A DNA stretch of 45,694 nucleotides, from assembly GCA_964624235.1 (NCBI GenBank), contig CAZUXY010000041.1, forward strand, positions 1 to 45,694, written 5' to 3'. Position numbers and translations under genes: made by a program. The first letter of the stretch is position 1; each line of letters begins with the position of its first letter. Below the pieces are notes generated by a model. That model was not told the origin of the DNA, made no database searches, and worked only from the letters and a program-made list of their open reading frames with translations. Positions 15,404 through 23,867 of this stretch are shown here, piece by piece. The DNA comes from CAZUXY01 sp964624235 (GTDB lineage: Bacteria > Spirochaetota > UBA4802 > UBA5368).

Positions 15404-17326
15404 TTATTTCATGCCGGCCAGAATGCCTTCTATGCGACCCGTCAGTTCTGCGGTTTTTTCGGCGGTCTCTTTTACAAAGGAATCATCTCCCGCGAGAATG
15501 GTGACCTCGGGATAATCCTGGATTATCCTTTTGCCCCGTCCGTCATCGCGTTCTTTCGACCTGAAGGTGTTTGTTGATATGCGGTTAACCATGTCGATAA
15601 GGCGCAAAAGATTTTCCCTGACACTCCTGTCGCCGTACCCCTCCGACATGAGCACCCCCCGGGCGTGTTCCCATTCCCTGTCATCGGTCTTCTTATCATA
15701 TATATCGTTAAAAGCGCCCGACCCCTCTGCCTGCATAGCGCATATGCGATCAAGCAAACGGGAGAGGGCGTAGTATTCTATATAAAAAACATAGGCGTCG
15801 ATCCCCGCCTTTCTGTTCTTTTCAGTTAAATAGTTCTTGCCGATCCCCGGGATATCCCTGTTCGTGTATATCTCTCTTTTCTTTTTGACGTTCTTTAAAT
15901 AGTTTCTCGCGGTGATCATCAGATCGATTACATCTGGCCTGAAGACTGTAAAAACGAACTCAGACCTGCGCGCCTTGTTTCTTTTTTTATACTTTCCCTC
16001 GTTTCTTCTTACCGAGTAAATATTCTGCGAAAGCACCCATCCGGGGAATATTTCATTGTACGAGGGCGGGACGCCCGGCTCGAGGGAGGACGGACTGTTC
16101 AGCAGGCAGAAAGGATAGTCGATTTTCTGGGGCAGTGTCGTAACCCCCGTGGCGATAATTGAATACGGCGACCGGGAAAAATCGGACGGGAACTTGATGT
16201 TCACCCCGAGCCCGAAAAACATCCCCTCGCCGCAAAAGATCTCCTGGTCGGGAGCCTTCGATGTATGATTGGACCCCACGTTGGCGCCGTACGCCACATT
16301 GCCCTTGCCTTCGGGCCATATCCCGGCGATCAGCATCGCCTGATGATGAAACCCGACAAAAGGGCCGATAAGGCACGAGGTCACCTCGCCCTCGGCAACG
16401 CCCGTGTTCGGGCCTATGATGCTCGATGTCACCTTGCCGTGGCGTTCAACATGGGAATGTTCGCACAACACGGACCTGTCGACAATCGCCATCGAGGTGA
16501 CCTTGCTTCCCCACTGTATGCACGAGTCTACCACGTACGCCCCGTGGCTGATTTCTGTCCTTTCCCCAGGCGTGGCAAGCAGCGTACTGTTCCTGATCAA
16601 CGCCGCCCCGATGACCGCCGCGCCCTCACCGATACAGGTGTCTTCAACGGTACCGGTATTTCTTATCACCGCTTTTTTGCCGATATACCCGGAAGACAGG
16701 GTGCATCGCGTGATGTACTGCTTAATAAATTCCCCGTAGGCGCTTAAAAACTTTTTATCCGATCTTCTGACGGCCACCGCCTCGGCCAGCGCGACGGTAA
16801 GTTCGGCAAAAGACAAAACCTCTCTTCCGCCGGTTTCATTGCCGACGGGTATGCTGATCCCATTGCCGAAAACGCACGAACCGGCCGCCGATACGGACCC
16901 GTTGTTTAAAAGCACCGCTTCGTCATCAACAATACAGTTCGAGACAGTTCCGGCGTCATGTATAACGCACCCGTTCCCTATCTCGGTATTGACAATGGTA
17001 CTGCGGTAAATCCCCGCGGGCAGATGCAATAAATCACTTATTTCCGTGCCTCCGGTCCCCTCGCATCGCCCCAGACAGCACTTTCCGTAAAAAGAACTGT
17101 GAAATAAACGGGAGGGCGTAAAGTCATCAACGACCAGCAGGGCCTCCCAGTCATCGGAGACATTACCCTGCGTTATCAATTGATTGATTTCTTCGTCGCG
17201 CAGTTTTCTGACATTGTCCCCGAAGAGCTTGCTTGCACCCGTGCTTCCCTTAAGGGATTCAATGCTTTTCAGGAAGACTGATTCTTTCAGAACAGCATCA
17301 AGTAGATTCAACAGTTTTTCTGACAT
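15404..17326 (-). CDS. DUF4954 family protein with left-handed beta-helix repeats
   Basis: The product has 640 residues. The order fits the DUF4954 family known mainly from spirochaetes and Bacteroidetes: an N-terminal helical part ending in NQLITQGNVSDDWEALLV, then a long series of hexapeptide-like turns, about 95-420 (STIVNTEIGNGCVIH, GTVSNCIVDDEAVLLNN, KKAVIRNTGTVEDTCIGEGA, SSIIGPNTGVAEGEVTSCLI), typical of left-handed beta-helix nucleotidyl- or acyltransferases, and a helical C-terminal third. The biochemical function is unknown. The gene starts 29 bases after the nagB stop codon and is probably co-transcribed with it, so a role in amino-sugar or sugar-nucleotide metabolism is likely by context. 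The protein is rich in cysteine for its type. Confidence 0.85.
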   Translation of the reverse strand: MSEKLLNLLDAVLKESVFLKSIESLKGSTGASKLFGDNVRKLRDEEINQLITQGNVSDDWEALLVVDDFTPSRLFHSSFYGKCCLGRCEGTGGTEISDLLHLPAGIYRSTIVNTEIGNGCVIHDAGTVSNCIVDDEAVLLNNGSVSAAGSCVFGNGISIPVGNETGGREVLSFAELTVALAEAVAVRRSDKKFLSAYGEFIKQYITRCTLSSGYIGKKAVIRNTGTVEDTCIGEGAAVIGAALIRNSTLLATPGERTEISHGAYVVDSCIQWGSKVTSMAIVDRSVLCEHSHVERHGKVTSSIIGPNTGVAEGEVTSCLIGPFVGFHHQAMLIAGIWPEGKGNVAYGANVGSNHTSKAPDQEIFCGEGMFFGLGVNIKFPSDFSRSPYSIIATGVTTLPQKIDYPFCLLNSPSSLEPGVPPSYNEIFPGWVLSQNIYSVRRNEGKYKKRNKARRSEFVFTVFRPDVIDLMITARNYLKNVKKKREIYTNRDIPGIGKNYLTEKNRKAGIDAYVFYIEYYALSRLLDRICAMQAEGSGAFNDIYDKKTDDREWEHARGVLMSEGYGDRSVRENLLRLIDMVNRISTNTFRSKERDDGRGKRIIQDYPEVTILAGDDSFVKETAEKTAELTGRIEGILAGMK

Positions 17327-17355
17327 TGCTTTCTCTTGACTGATTATGGTATATT

Positions 17356-18147
17356 TTATCTGCCGATCTTTTTCTGGACCAGCTGTTTGTTATTACGCAC
17401 CCAGTTGTAATACTCTTTACGTGTAAGCTGTGAGGCCGCCTCTTCATCGAGAACAACGGTGACACGGCAGTGGAGCTGCAATGCGGACGCGGTTATCATG
17501 GACGTGACAGGCCCTTCAATGAATTTTGCGCAGACCTCTGCCTTTTTGCCGCCGTTCGCGATAAGTAATATCTCTTTCGCTTCCAGTATCGTGCCGATCC
17601 CCATGGTAATGGCAAAACGCGGTACATCTTCTTTCTTTTTGAAGAACCGCGCGTTATCATCTATGGTTTCCTTGACCAGGGCCTTTACCCTGGTGCGGCT
17701 CGCGAAGGAAGACCCGGGTTCGTTAAAAGCTATGTGGCCGTCTCTCCCGATACCGAGGATCTGCAGGTCAATACCGCCGGCTTCCCTTATTTTTTCTTCA
17801 TACCAGTCACAAAATATCTCAGGGTCATGCGTATTGCCCTGGGGCACGAATACCCTCGAAGGATTTATATTAACATGGTTAAACAGATTTTCCTTCATGA
17901 AATGGTTGTAGCTGTTTTCATGGAGGGGTGCAAGGCCGATATATTCGTCCAGATTGAATGTGGTAATCTTGGAGAAGTCAAGGCCTTCCTCTTTATAGAG
18001 TTTGACAAGCTCCCTGTAGGTCCCGACGGGAGTATCTCCTGTCGCAAGCCCCAGAACCAGATCAAATTTTTTCTTGATTTTCCCGGCAATAATTTCAGCT
18101 GATATTCTGCTCATTTCCTCATAATCTTTCGCGATTATTATTTCCAT
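17356..18147 (-). CDS. nagB: Glucosamine-6-phosphate deaminase
   Basis: The product has 263 residues, the family's usual length. It converts glucosamine-6-phosphate to fructose-6-phosphate and ammonia in the cytoplasm. Family motifs are LGLATGDTPVGTYREL (phosphate loop; Asp replaces the more common Ser), TTFNLDEYIGL with the catalytic Asp, and GIGRDGHIAFNEPGSSF with the Asp-His-Glu residues of the ring-opening site. The ATG follows GGGAGGA. It heads a probable two-gene operon with the DUF4954 gene and is divergent from the M23 lipoprotein gene. No nagA or transporter is present in the window. Confidence 0.95.
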   Translation of the reverse strand: MEIIIAKDYEEMSRISAEIIAGKIKKKFDLVLGLATGDTPVGTYRELVKLYKEEGLDFSKITTFNLDEYIGLAPLHENSYNHFMKENLFNHVNINPSRVFVPQGNTHDPEIFCDWYEEKIREAGGIDLQILGIGRDGHIAFNEPGSSFASRTRVKALVKETIDDNARFFKKKEDVPRFAITMGIGTILEAKEILLIANGGKKAEVCAKFIEGPVTSMITASALQLHCRVTVVLDEEAASQLTRKEYYNWVRNNKQLVQKKIGR

Positions 18148-18356
18148 AATTCCTCCCGGGGTGGTGTATAAGAATACTCCGATCTCTGGAAAAATAATCA
18201 GGAAAAGATTCGGCCGGTCAACTCATTTAGCGGAAAAATCGCGTAAAAGACCCTGGCAAAAAACACTTCCCCTGCAGGCCCCCGCCGTATTCAATGCGGA
18301 CAAAACCGTATACACGGCATACGCCGAAAGACCCTTTCACCCGAGGAGAAACAGCC

Positions 18357-18989
18357 ATGAAGCGCCGCATCCCGCATCCCCTGCCGGTCCTTTTCCTGGC
18401 GACACCCCTGTTCGTGTGCGCCGCCTGCGCTTCACAGACAGACCGCGTTCACGCCGTCAAGAAGGCGCTCGCGGCCTCCCCCGCGCTTGTTGCTGACGGC
18501 TTTATATTCCCCGTCGGCCCTCCCGGCGCGAAAGGCTACTATAACGCGCAGCGGTTCGGCGTGCGCAACGAACGCTTCGGAGGCAATTTCCACCTGGGGG
18601 AAGACTGGAACGGGATAAGAGGAGGCGATTCTGACCTGGGCGATCCGGTGTATGCCGTGGCGCATGGCATCGTCGCACTGGTAAGGCGCGACCACCCAGG
18701 CTGGGGCAACGTCGTCATCATCGCCCACCGCATGCCGGGCGTGCACGGCGACCGCTTCGTCGAGTCGGTCTACGGGCACCTGGACCGGGTATTCGTGAAG
18801 GAGGGTGACGTGGTAAGGAGGGTAACACGGATAGGCACCATCGGCAACGCCGGCGGGCTCTACCCCGCCCACCTGCACCTGGAGCTTCGGCACGATATCA
18901 CCCTCGATATCGGGGGCGGATACGGCGAAAGCCTGAAAGGGTTTCTGCACCCCACCGGATTTATCAGGAAGCATTTTCATAAAAAATAA
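18357..18989 (+). CDS. M23-family (LytM-type) peptidase, putative lipoprotein
   Basis: The product has 210 residues from the ATG at 18357, nine bases after GAGGAG; an in-frame upstream start lacks a binding site and would bury the signal peptide. Residues 1-21 form a lipoprotein signal with a lipobox-like VCAAC. The zinc peptidase core is visible: HLGEDWNG holds the first His and Asp ligands, VVIIAHR follows, and AHLHLELRHD gives the final HxH. Such enzymes cut peptide cross-links in peptidoglycan or bind it as activators. The ligands are all present, so activity is likely. It is a single gene divergent from nagB, with a GC-rich composition. Confidence 0.88.
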   Translation: MKRRIPHPLPVLFLATPLFVCAACASQTDRVHAVKKALAASPALVADGFIFPVGPPGAKGYYNAQRFGVRNERFGGNFHLGEDWNGIRGGDSDLGDPVYAVAHGIVALVRRDHPGWGNVVIIAHRMPGVHGDRFVESVYGHLDRVFVKEGDVVRRVTRIGTIGNAGGLYPAHLHLELRHDITLDIGGGYGESLKGFLHPTGFIRKHFHKK

Positions 18990-19010
18990 TACGCGTGGGC
19001 CTGCGGGGTA

Positions 19011-19673
19011 TTACAGGCCCCCGGCAGTCTGCGGCTTCACCGCAAACCCGTAGGCCCGCCGGCTCTGGTACTCCACGTCGGGATAGGGTTCACGTTCGGT
19101 CAGTTCTATTTTTTCGAAGCCGCACCCGCCCAGACAGTTCTCGATGAACTCAGTCGTGAAAAACATGAAATCGACATCGATCTTCTTCCCCAGAAACTCG
19201 TCCACGTGCATCGTCTTGTCGCCGATATGAAAGGCGAGCAGAAAAAGCCCGCCGGGCATAAGCACGCGGTACACCTCATTGAAAGCTTTTTCCGTCTGCT
19301 CACGGGTGAAGTGCACGATCGAATAGAAGGCGACGATCCCTGCGACCGTGCCGTCGCCGAAATCGAGGGCCAGCATGTCCCCCTGCCTGAAGGGGATGTC
19401 GGGATGGTTCTTTCGCGCCTCTGCTAAAAGTTCCTCTGAAAGGTCGAGCCCGGCGATATCCACCCCCCGGTCTTTGAGGTACCGCGAGGTCTGCCCCGGA
19501 CCACAGCCCAGGTCCCACACCGGCCGCCGGGAGCCGATCTCCCTGGCGAAGCGTTCGAGCACCTCGCGGTCCATGGGTTTCTTTTCGTGCTCATCGGAAA
19601 AGGCCGCGGCGTATTCCCCTGCCACGGCGTTGTAGGCGTTCCTTATCCTGTTCAGGTCCTGTCCCACGGGCAT
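19011..19673 (-). CDS. Class I SAM-dependent methyltransferase
   Basis: The product has 220 residues. Motif I VWDLGCGPGQTSRYL, the acidic motif II residue in AGLDLSEELLAEAR, FRQGDMLALDF and the post-motif GIVAFYSIVHFTREQ define a Rossmann-fold methyltransferase of the Methyltransf_11/25 type. The substrate cannot be told. The tail (FEKIELTEREPYPDVEYQS) is common in small-molecule methyltransferases of this group. It lies in a row of three short minus-strand genes with the DinB-like and GNAT genes, 49 bases from the former; they may be co-transcribed. Confidence 0.88.
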   Translation of the reverse strand: MPVGQDLNRIRNAYNAVAGEYAAAFSDEHEKKPMDREVLERFAREIGSRRPVWDLGCGPGQTSRYLKDRGVDIAGLDLSEELLAEARKNHPDIPFRQGDMLALDFGDGTVAGIVAFYSIVHFTREQTEKAFNEVYRVLMPGGLFLLAFHIGDKTMHVDEFLGKKIDVDFMFFTTEFIENCLGGCGFEKIELTEREPYPDVEYQSRRAYGFAVKPQTAGGL

Positions 19674-19721
19674 GTTCCCTGTCTTCAGTTGTTCCGTCCC
19701 CTGTGCCGCCCGGCGGCCCCG

Positions 19722-20207
19722 TCAGGGCCGTTTCAGTTCGGCCAGTATCCCGTCGATATACTCCAGGTGGAAGTCCAGATGGTTATTATACAGTTCGAAA
19801 TACCGCTCGATGGTGATCCTCTTTTCCTCGCCCCTGTATTTCCGTATAAAGTAGTCCTTCGTCCAGTTCTCCTCCGGCTCATCCTTCATCAGGTCATGGA
19901 CGATACCGCGCACCAGGCCGAAGAGCTGCAGGTACTTCCGCACGTCCTCGTCTTTGCGCGCGATGTTCTTCGTCCACAGATCCTCGTCCATCACATAGCA
20001 CCCGGTGTTCGGCTGGGCGATGATCGATTTGGCCCTGATGAAACCGTTCACCTCGCTGTCGACGAGATGGATGATGTGTTCCTTTATCGTCCAGGCGTCC
20101 GGCCGGCCGGGCCGGTGGTTCATGTCCTTTTCCGAGAGGTCCGCCGTTCTGGCCTCAAGCGCTTTCACGCCGGAGAGGTATTTTCCCAGTACTCCTGAAT
20201 ATTTCAT
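19722..20207 (-). CDS. DinB/YfiT-like four-helix-bundle protein
   Basis: The product has 161 residues from the ATG preceded by GGAGG five bases upstream. The protein is almost wholly helical. The positions expected for the DinB superfamily metal site are filled: His in IKEHIIHLVDSE, and the late pair in YNNHLDFHLEYIDG. Members bind Ni, Zn or other metals and include bacillithiol/mycothiol transferases and many of unknown function. The WTIKEHIIHLVDSE segment is a strong family signature. Substrate unknown. Confidence 0.85.
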   Translation of the reverse strand: MKYSGVLGKYLSGVKALEARTADLSEKDMNHRPGRPDAWTIKEHIIHLVDSEVNGFIRAKSIIAQPNTGCYVMDEDLWTKNIARKDEDVRKYLQLFGLVRGIVHDLMKDEPEENWTKDYFIRKYRGEEKRITIERYFELYNNHLDFHLEYIDGILAELKRP

Positions 20208-20246
20208 CTCTGCCTCCATCATCGAACGGTGTCCCGTCCGCGCCGC

Positions 20247-20801
20247 CTACTCCCTCCAGTGTTCGGGCCGGTCCAGCGCATCGGCGCAGCGCACCTTTCC
20301 CCTGACGGCGCCAATTCCCTTCGGGGTCAGTGCCTGCACCATCCAGGCATCGGCATCCTCGGCGGGTATCGGGTGCGGTATCTCGAAGCCCAGGCGACCC
20401 GCGTCCGGTATGAAACCGTGCCGCGGGTAGTAGTCCTTGTGGCCCACCACGAACACCAGTTCGGTGCCCATCTCTTTCAACCGCCGCAGCCCCTCACTGA
20501 TCAGCATGCCCCCGAACCCCTTTCTCTGGTACGCGGGCTTTACGGCCAGGGGCGCCAGTATATGCACCCTGGGTGAATCGCCGTTCCCCCCTATGGCGGC
20601 CCTGGTGAACAACACGTGACCTGCGGGCTCGTTTCCGTTTAACGCCAGCAGCGAGACGCGCGGTTCGCCGCTTGTATCTTTTAAAAGTCGGGCAGTGAGC
20701 ATCGCCTCCTTGTCGTGACCGAAAGCCCTTTCATGAATTTCCATGATACCGTTGAAGTCCGCGTCGTTCGTTTCCCTGATCGTGATGGCTGTCATATCCA
20801 T
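20247..20801 (-). CDS. GNAT-family N-acetyltransferase (YhbS-like)
   Basis: The product has about 184 residues; the start is uncertain among GTG 20807, ATG 20801 and ATG 20795. The acetyl-CoA binding motif is clear: LAPLAVKPAYQRKGFGGMLI, the Q/R-x-x-G-x-G/A signature. The later segment VVGHKDYYPRHGFIPDAG matches the YhbS subgroup, which has a characteristic Y-x-x-x-GF element. The substrate is unknown. It lies 39 bases upstream of the DinB-like gene on the same strand. Confidence 0.88.
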   Translation of the reverse strand: MDMTAITIRETNDADFNGIMEIHERAFGHDKEAMLTARLLKDTSGEPRVSLLALNGNEPAGHVLFTRAAIGGNGDSPRVHILAPLAVKPAYQRKGFGGMLISEGLRRLKEMGTELVFVVGHKDYYPRHGFIPDAGRLGFEIPHPIPAEDADAWMVQALTPKGIGAVRGKVRCADALDRPEHWRE

Positions 20802-20842
20802 GGTCACCCGTGTGGCTGTAAGGTTTCTTTTTGTGCAGGCAT

Positions 20843-20861
20843 GGGGACATTCCCCGTCCCC
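20843..20861. repeat. REP-like small palindrome
   Basis: GGGGAC and GTCCCC pair around a seven-base loop in an intergenic gap. It resembles short extragenic palindromes but only one copy is seen in the window. Confidence 0.3.
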
Positions 20862-20981
20862 TTACATGAAGCACCCTCATGCCTAAAAGTCAACCAGAAA
20901 GGCCGGCATGCCTGTGTACCGCTGTCCCTGAACCTGATCTTTCAGCAAAGGCATACTTTCGGCAAAGCAAGAGATCAGGGT

Positions 20982-22667
20982 TTACGCCATGAATGACCGC
21001 GCAGGGGTCCCGGCCCTCCATGCCGAGGGCGACACCCTCATTTCTTTCAGAAAAACCCGGTTGAAGGTGGGCAGGCTTTCGAACCCCACGGCGAAGGCGA
21101 TCGAGACGATGCTCGCGTCGCTTTCGCGCAGCAGCCTGGCCGCTTCCCGCACCCGCAGGCTGTTGATATAGTCGCCGATCTTACGACCGGTATGCATCTT
21201 GAAAAACCTCCCCAGCGAATCGTGGTGCAGTCCCACCATCGCCGCCAGTCCCTCCCGCGAGAGGTCGGCGGTGTAGTTTTTCCTGATGTATTCCATGACC
21301 CGGGCGAGCTTGTCTTCCACCGCCGGGGTGATACGGGCCTGGCGGCCCGCGGCTTCCTCCGCGCGGAACGTGCGGTACAGCAGCGCGTTCTCAAGCGCCA
21401 CCGAGACATGCGAGAGAAAGGCCTCGAGCGTCCCCGTAACTTTTCCGGGGCCGTCGTTCCAGCACAGGCACACCATGCCGAGAACCCGCCCTCGCAGCAA
21501 AACGGGAACGCACGACTCGGATACCGGCGTTCCCGCGCTTTTCATGCGGGTCACGGCTTTTTTCTCCCTCCACGCTTTTGCCGCCGCCCCCGCCGGTTTT
21601 ACCCCCTCACGGATGCCGAACCCATCGCCGTTCACCACCGTTTCGGCCGAGCCCGCCGCATCCACGGTATAGATACATCCCCCGGAGGCCGCAGATATCT
21701 CGAGCGCCTTGGCCAGCGTCCGCCTCAGCAGTTCTTCCAGGTTCGAGACGACGCTGAGATCACGTCCCAGCTCCTCTATGGCGGCGGCGCCCCTGGCGGC
21801 GCCGGCATCCGCTCTCGCGCGGCGGGCGCCCCTCCTCCCCTTCCCCGCGGGAAACCCCCTGAGCATCTCGTCGTACAACCGGGTGCCTATCTCGCTGAAG
21901 AAGAGTTCCATGGTACGTTCGTTCACCTTCTGCCGCAGCTGCAGGTTGAGCGCGCCCACCTCGTGGTGCAGGTCGATGAACCGGTTCAGCAGCACATACG
22001 CCATCGAGAGAATTATCACCATGTAGGCGTATTCGACCAGGAAGATGAAGCCGTACACACCGGCGCCTACGAAAATATCGTTCAGGGCCGCGGCGAAGAA
22101 CACGCAGAGTGATATGAGCAGCGCCCGGGCCGGCCGCCTTCCTTCACGCCGGTAAAAACCCGCGATGACCCACAGCAGGTACAGCGAGACCAGCACCATG
22201 GATACGTACTGCGCGTCGTAAAAAGGGCCCGGGTCGACCTCGTAATAGGTGATGTCCACCAGGCTTCCCAGCCGCACGTGCTTGATCCTGGGCCGCGCCA
22301 GGGAAAGGGTGAGATTACCGTCCAGCAGCAGCCCGCCGGCACAGAGCAGTCCCATCCATGCGGTGATAATCATATAGGGGCGGCGGGAAGATGCCCCGGT
22401 GAAATGGCGCACGAACCAGGAGATGGCTGCCGCGAAAAGCGCCAGGCTCGCGAACTGGAACCGCTGCCAGAACATCCCCTGTTCCAGCGTGCGCGAGTCG
22501 TACAGACCGGCGCAAAACAGGTCATAGAGGGCGATAGATATACAGGTCAGCGCGAAGTAGAGGTTCTCACGGTCCTCCCTGCGCCGCGCGTACATCCATA
22601 GATAATACATGCCCACATAACCGCACACCGCCGCCATGAGCAGCGGGAGCAGGGACGCCGTTCCCAC
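20982..22667 (-). CDS. Membrane-anchored AraC-type regulator with GAF domain
   Basis: The product has 561 residues; the GTG start follows AAGGAGG. The N-terminal 235 residues contain about seven hydrophobic helices, ending in a helix and coiled linker (LHHEVGALNLQLRQKVNERT), as in sensor kinases of the 7TM type. A GAF-like domain follows at about 300-430 (ALEISAASGGCIYTVDA, VPVLLRGRVLGMVCLCW). The C-terminus at about 455-550 is a double helix-turn-helix of the AraC/XylS type (YTADLSREGLAAMVGLHHDSL, REAARLLRESDASIVSIAFA, VGFESLPTFNRVFLKEM). It probably senses an envelope or lipid signal and controls transcription while membrane-bound. An Ala/Arg-rich insert near 270-295 has no visible role. 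Its targets are unknown; the neighbouring phosphoesterase is divergent. Confidence 0.85.
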   Translation of the reverse strand: MGTASLLPLLMAAVCGYVGMYYLWMYARRREDRENLYFALTCISIALYDLFCAGLYDSRTLEQGMFWQRFQFASLALFAAAISWFVRHFTGASSRRPYMIITAWMGLLCAGGLLLDGNLTLSLARPRIKHVRLGSLVDITYYEVDPGPFYDAQYVSMVLVSLYLLWVIAGFYRREGRRPARALLISLCVFFAAALNDIFVGAGVYGFIFLVEYAYMVIILSMAYVLLNRFIDLHHEVGALNLQLRQKVNERTMELFFSEIGTRLYDEMLRGFPAGKGRRGARRARADAGAARGAAAIEELGRDLSVVSNLEELLRRTLAKALEISAASGGCIYTVDAAGSAETVVNGDGFGIREGVKPAGAAAKAWREKKAVTRMKSAGTPVSESCVPVLLRGRVLGMVCLCWNDGPGKVTGTLEAFLSHVSVALENALLYRTFRAEEAAGRQARITPAVEDKLARVMEYIRKNYTADLSREGLAAMVGLHHDSLGRFFKMHTGRKIGDYINSLRVREAARLLRESDASIVSIAFAVGFESLPTFNRVFLKEMRVSPSAWRAGTPARSFMA

Positions 22668-22847
22668 CCTGTGCCTCCTTTATTCCGTATCGACGGATCA
22701 TACTAACCCACAGTTCCCGGGAGCGCAACCATTTCAGCATCAAGGCCAGGGGGAATATCTTCCGCTTTCACAAAGGCGCGTTGGGCGATCAGGGCACGGC
22801 AAAGTTGATTGACATCGGACGCGTTAAAGGTACCCTACCCCCCGATC

Positions 22848-23786
22848 ATGAAGGGTTACGACCTCATAGGGGACATCCACGGCCATTTCAACGAACTGGA
22901 GGCCCTGCTGCGGAAACTCGGCTACGCCCCGAAAGGCGGAACCTTTCACCACCCCGGGAGGAGGGCCGTGTTCATCGGCGACTTCATCGACCGGGGTCCC
23001 GCAACGGAGGAAACCCTCCGCACGGTGCGTTCCATGGTGGAGGGGGGCGCCGCCCTTGCGGTCATGGGGAACCATGAATACAACGCGCTGCTGTACAATA
23101 AGAAGACCGCGGTCGGTGCCTCGCACCTGAGGGCGCATACGCGTAAGAACCGCGCCCAGCACCGCGCCACCCTGGAAGCCTTCAGCGGCAGGCCCGGTGT
23201 GTGGAAAGAATACCTGGACTGGTTTTACACCCTCCCGCTCTATCTGGACCTGGGAGGAATCCGCGTCGTCCACGCCTGCTGGGACTTCGAATCAATCGCT
23301 TTTCTTGAAAAGGAGTACGGCGGCAGGCTGAACCGCAAACTGCTTGTTATTTCGGCGCGGAGGGGAAGGAGGGAGTACCACGCCGTGGACGCCATACTCA
23401 AAGGCAGGGAGGTGCGCCTGCCCCGCGGATTCAGCATCACCGACAAGGAGGGGACCGTTCGACGCAGGGCGCGCATCAAATGGTGGGGTGAATTACTGCC
23501 GGCGACCTACAGGGACATCGTGATCGAGGAGAACACCGCGCTTCCCGCCCTCCCCGTCCCTCCCGGCGCGATAAAGGGATTGCCTTACGGCGCCGGTGAA
23601 AAACCCGTCTTTTTCGGCCATTACTGGTTCTCGGGGAGGCCGCGCGTCCTGGCGCCCAACGCGGCCTGCCTGGACTACAGCGTGGCGCTGGGCGGGAAGC
23701 TTGTTGCCTACCAATGGGAAGGGGAAAGCCGGTTGAATGACGGGAATTTCGTGTTTCAGCGAAGGCTCGGCGCGACCGTTCCGTGA
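22848..23786 (+). CDS. PPP-type metallophosphoesterase (PrpE/ApaH-like)
   Basis: The product has 312 residues from the ATG at 22848, which places the first metal motif at the N-terminus as usual; a TTG 39 bases earlier would add 13 residues. No good ribosome binding site precedes either. Motifs are GDIHGHF, GDFIDRGP, GNHEYNAL and VVHACWD, giving the two-metal site of calcineurin-like phosphatases. The length and the GNHEYNA variant fit diadenosine tetraphosphatase or protein phosphatases of the PrpE type rather than symmetric ApaH. Substrate unproven. Confidence 0.88.
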   Translation: MKGYDLIGDIHGHFNELEALLRKLGYAPKGGTFHHPGRRAVFIGDFIDRGPATEETLRTVRSMVEGGAALAVMGNHEYNALLYNKKTAVGASHLRAHTRKNRAQHRATLEAFSGRPGVWKEYLDWFYTLPLYLDLGGIRVVHACWDFESIAFLEKEYGGRLNRKLLVISARRGRREYHAVDAILKGREVRLPRGFSITDKEGTVRRRARIKWWGELLPATYRDIVIEENTALPALPVPPGAIKGLPYGAGEKPVFFGHYWFSGRPRVLAPNAACLDYSVALGGKLVAYQWEGESRLNDGNFVFQRRLGATVP

Positions 23787-23808
23787 AACCTGACGAGGCA
23801 TGAGGCGA

Positions 23809-23842
23809 TAAAAAACAAAAGGCCGCGTTTGACTCAACGGCC
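23809..23842 (-). terminator. Rho-independent terminator of the repeat-protein gene
   Basis: Read on the minus strand, GGCCG/CGGCC with a 12-base loop is followed by TTTTGTTTTTT. It ends transcription of the gene at 23868 and faces the convergent phosphoesterase gene. Confidence 0.75.
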
Positions 23843-23867
23843 CTTCCTGTGCGCGTGTGACGGCGGT

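Noticed and set aside
21192..22112. A 306-codon plus-strand frame opposite the AraC-type gene
   Set aside because: It is low-complexity in His, Arg and Gln, as expected for the antisense of a GC-rich gene; the minus-strand protein has recognisable domains.
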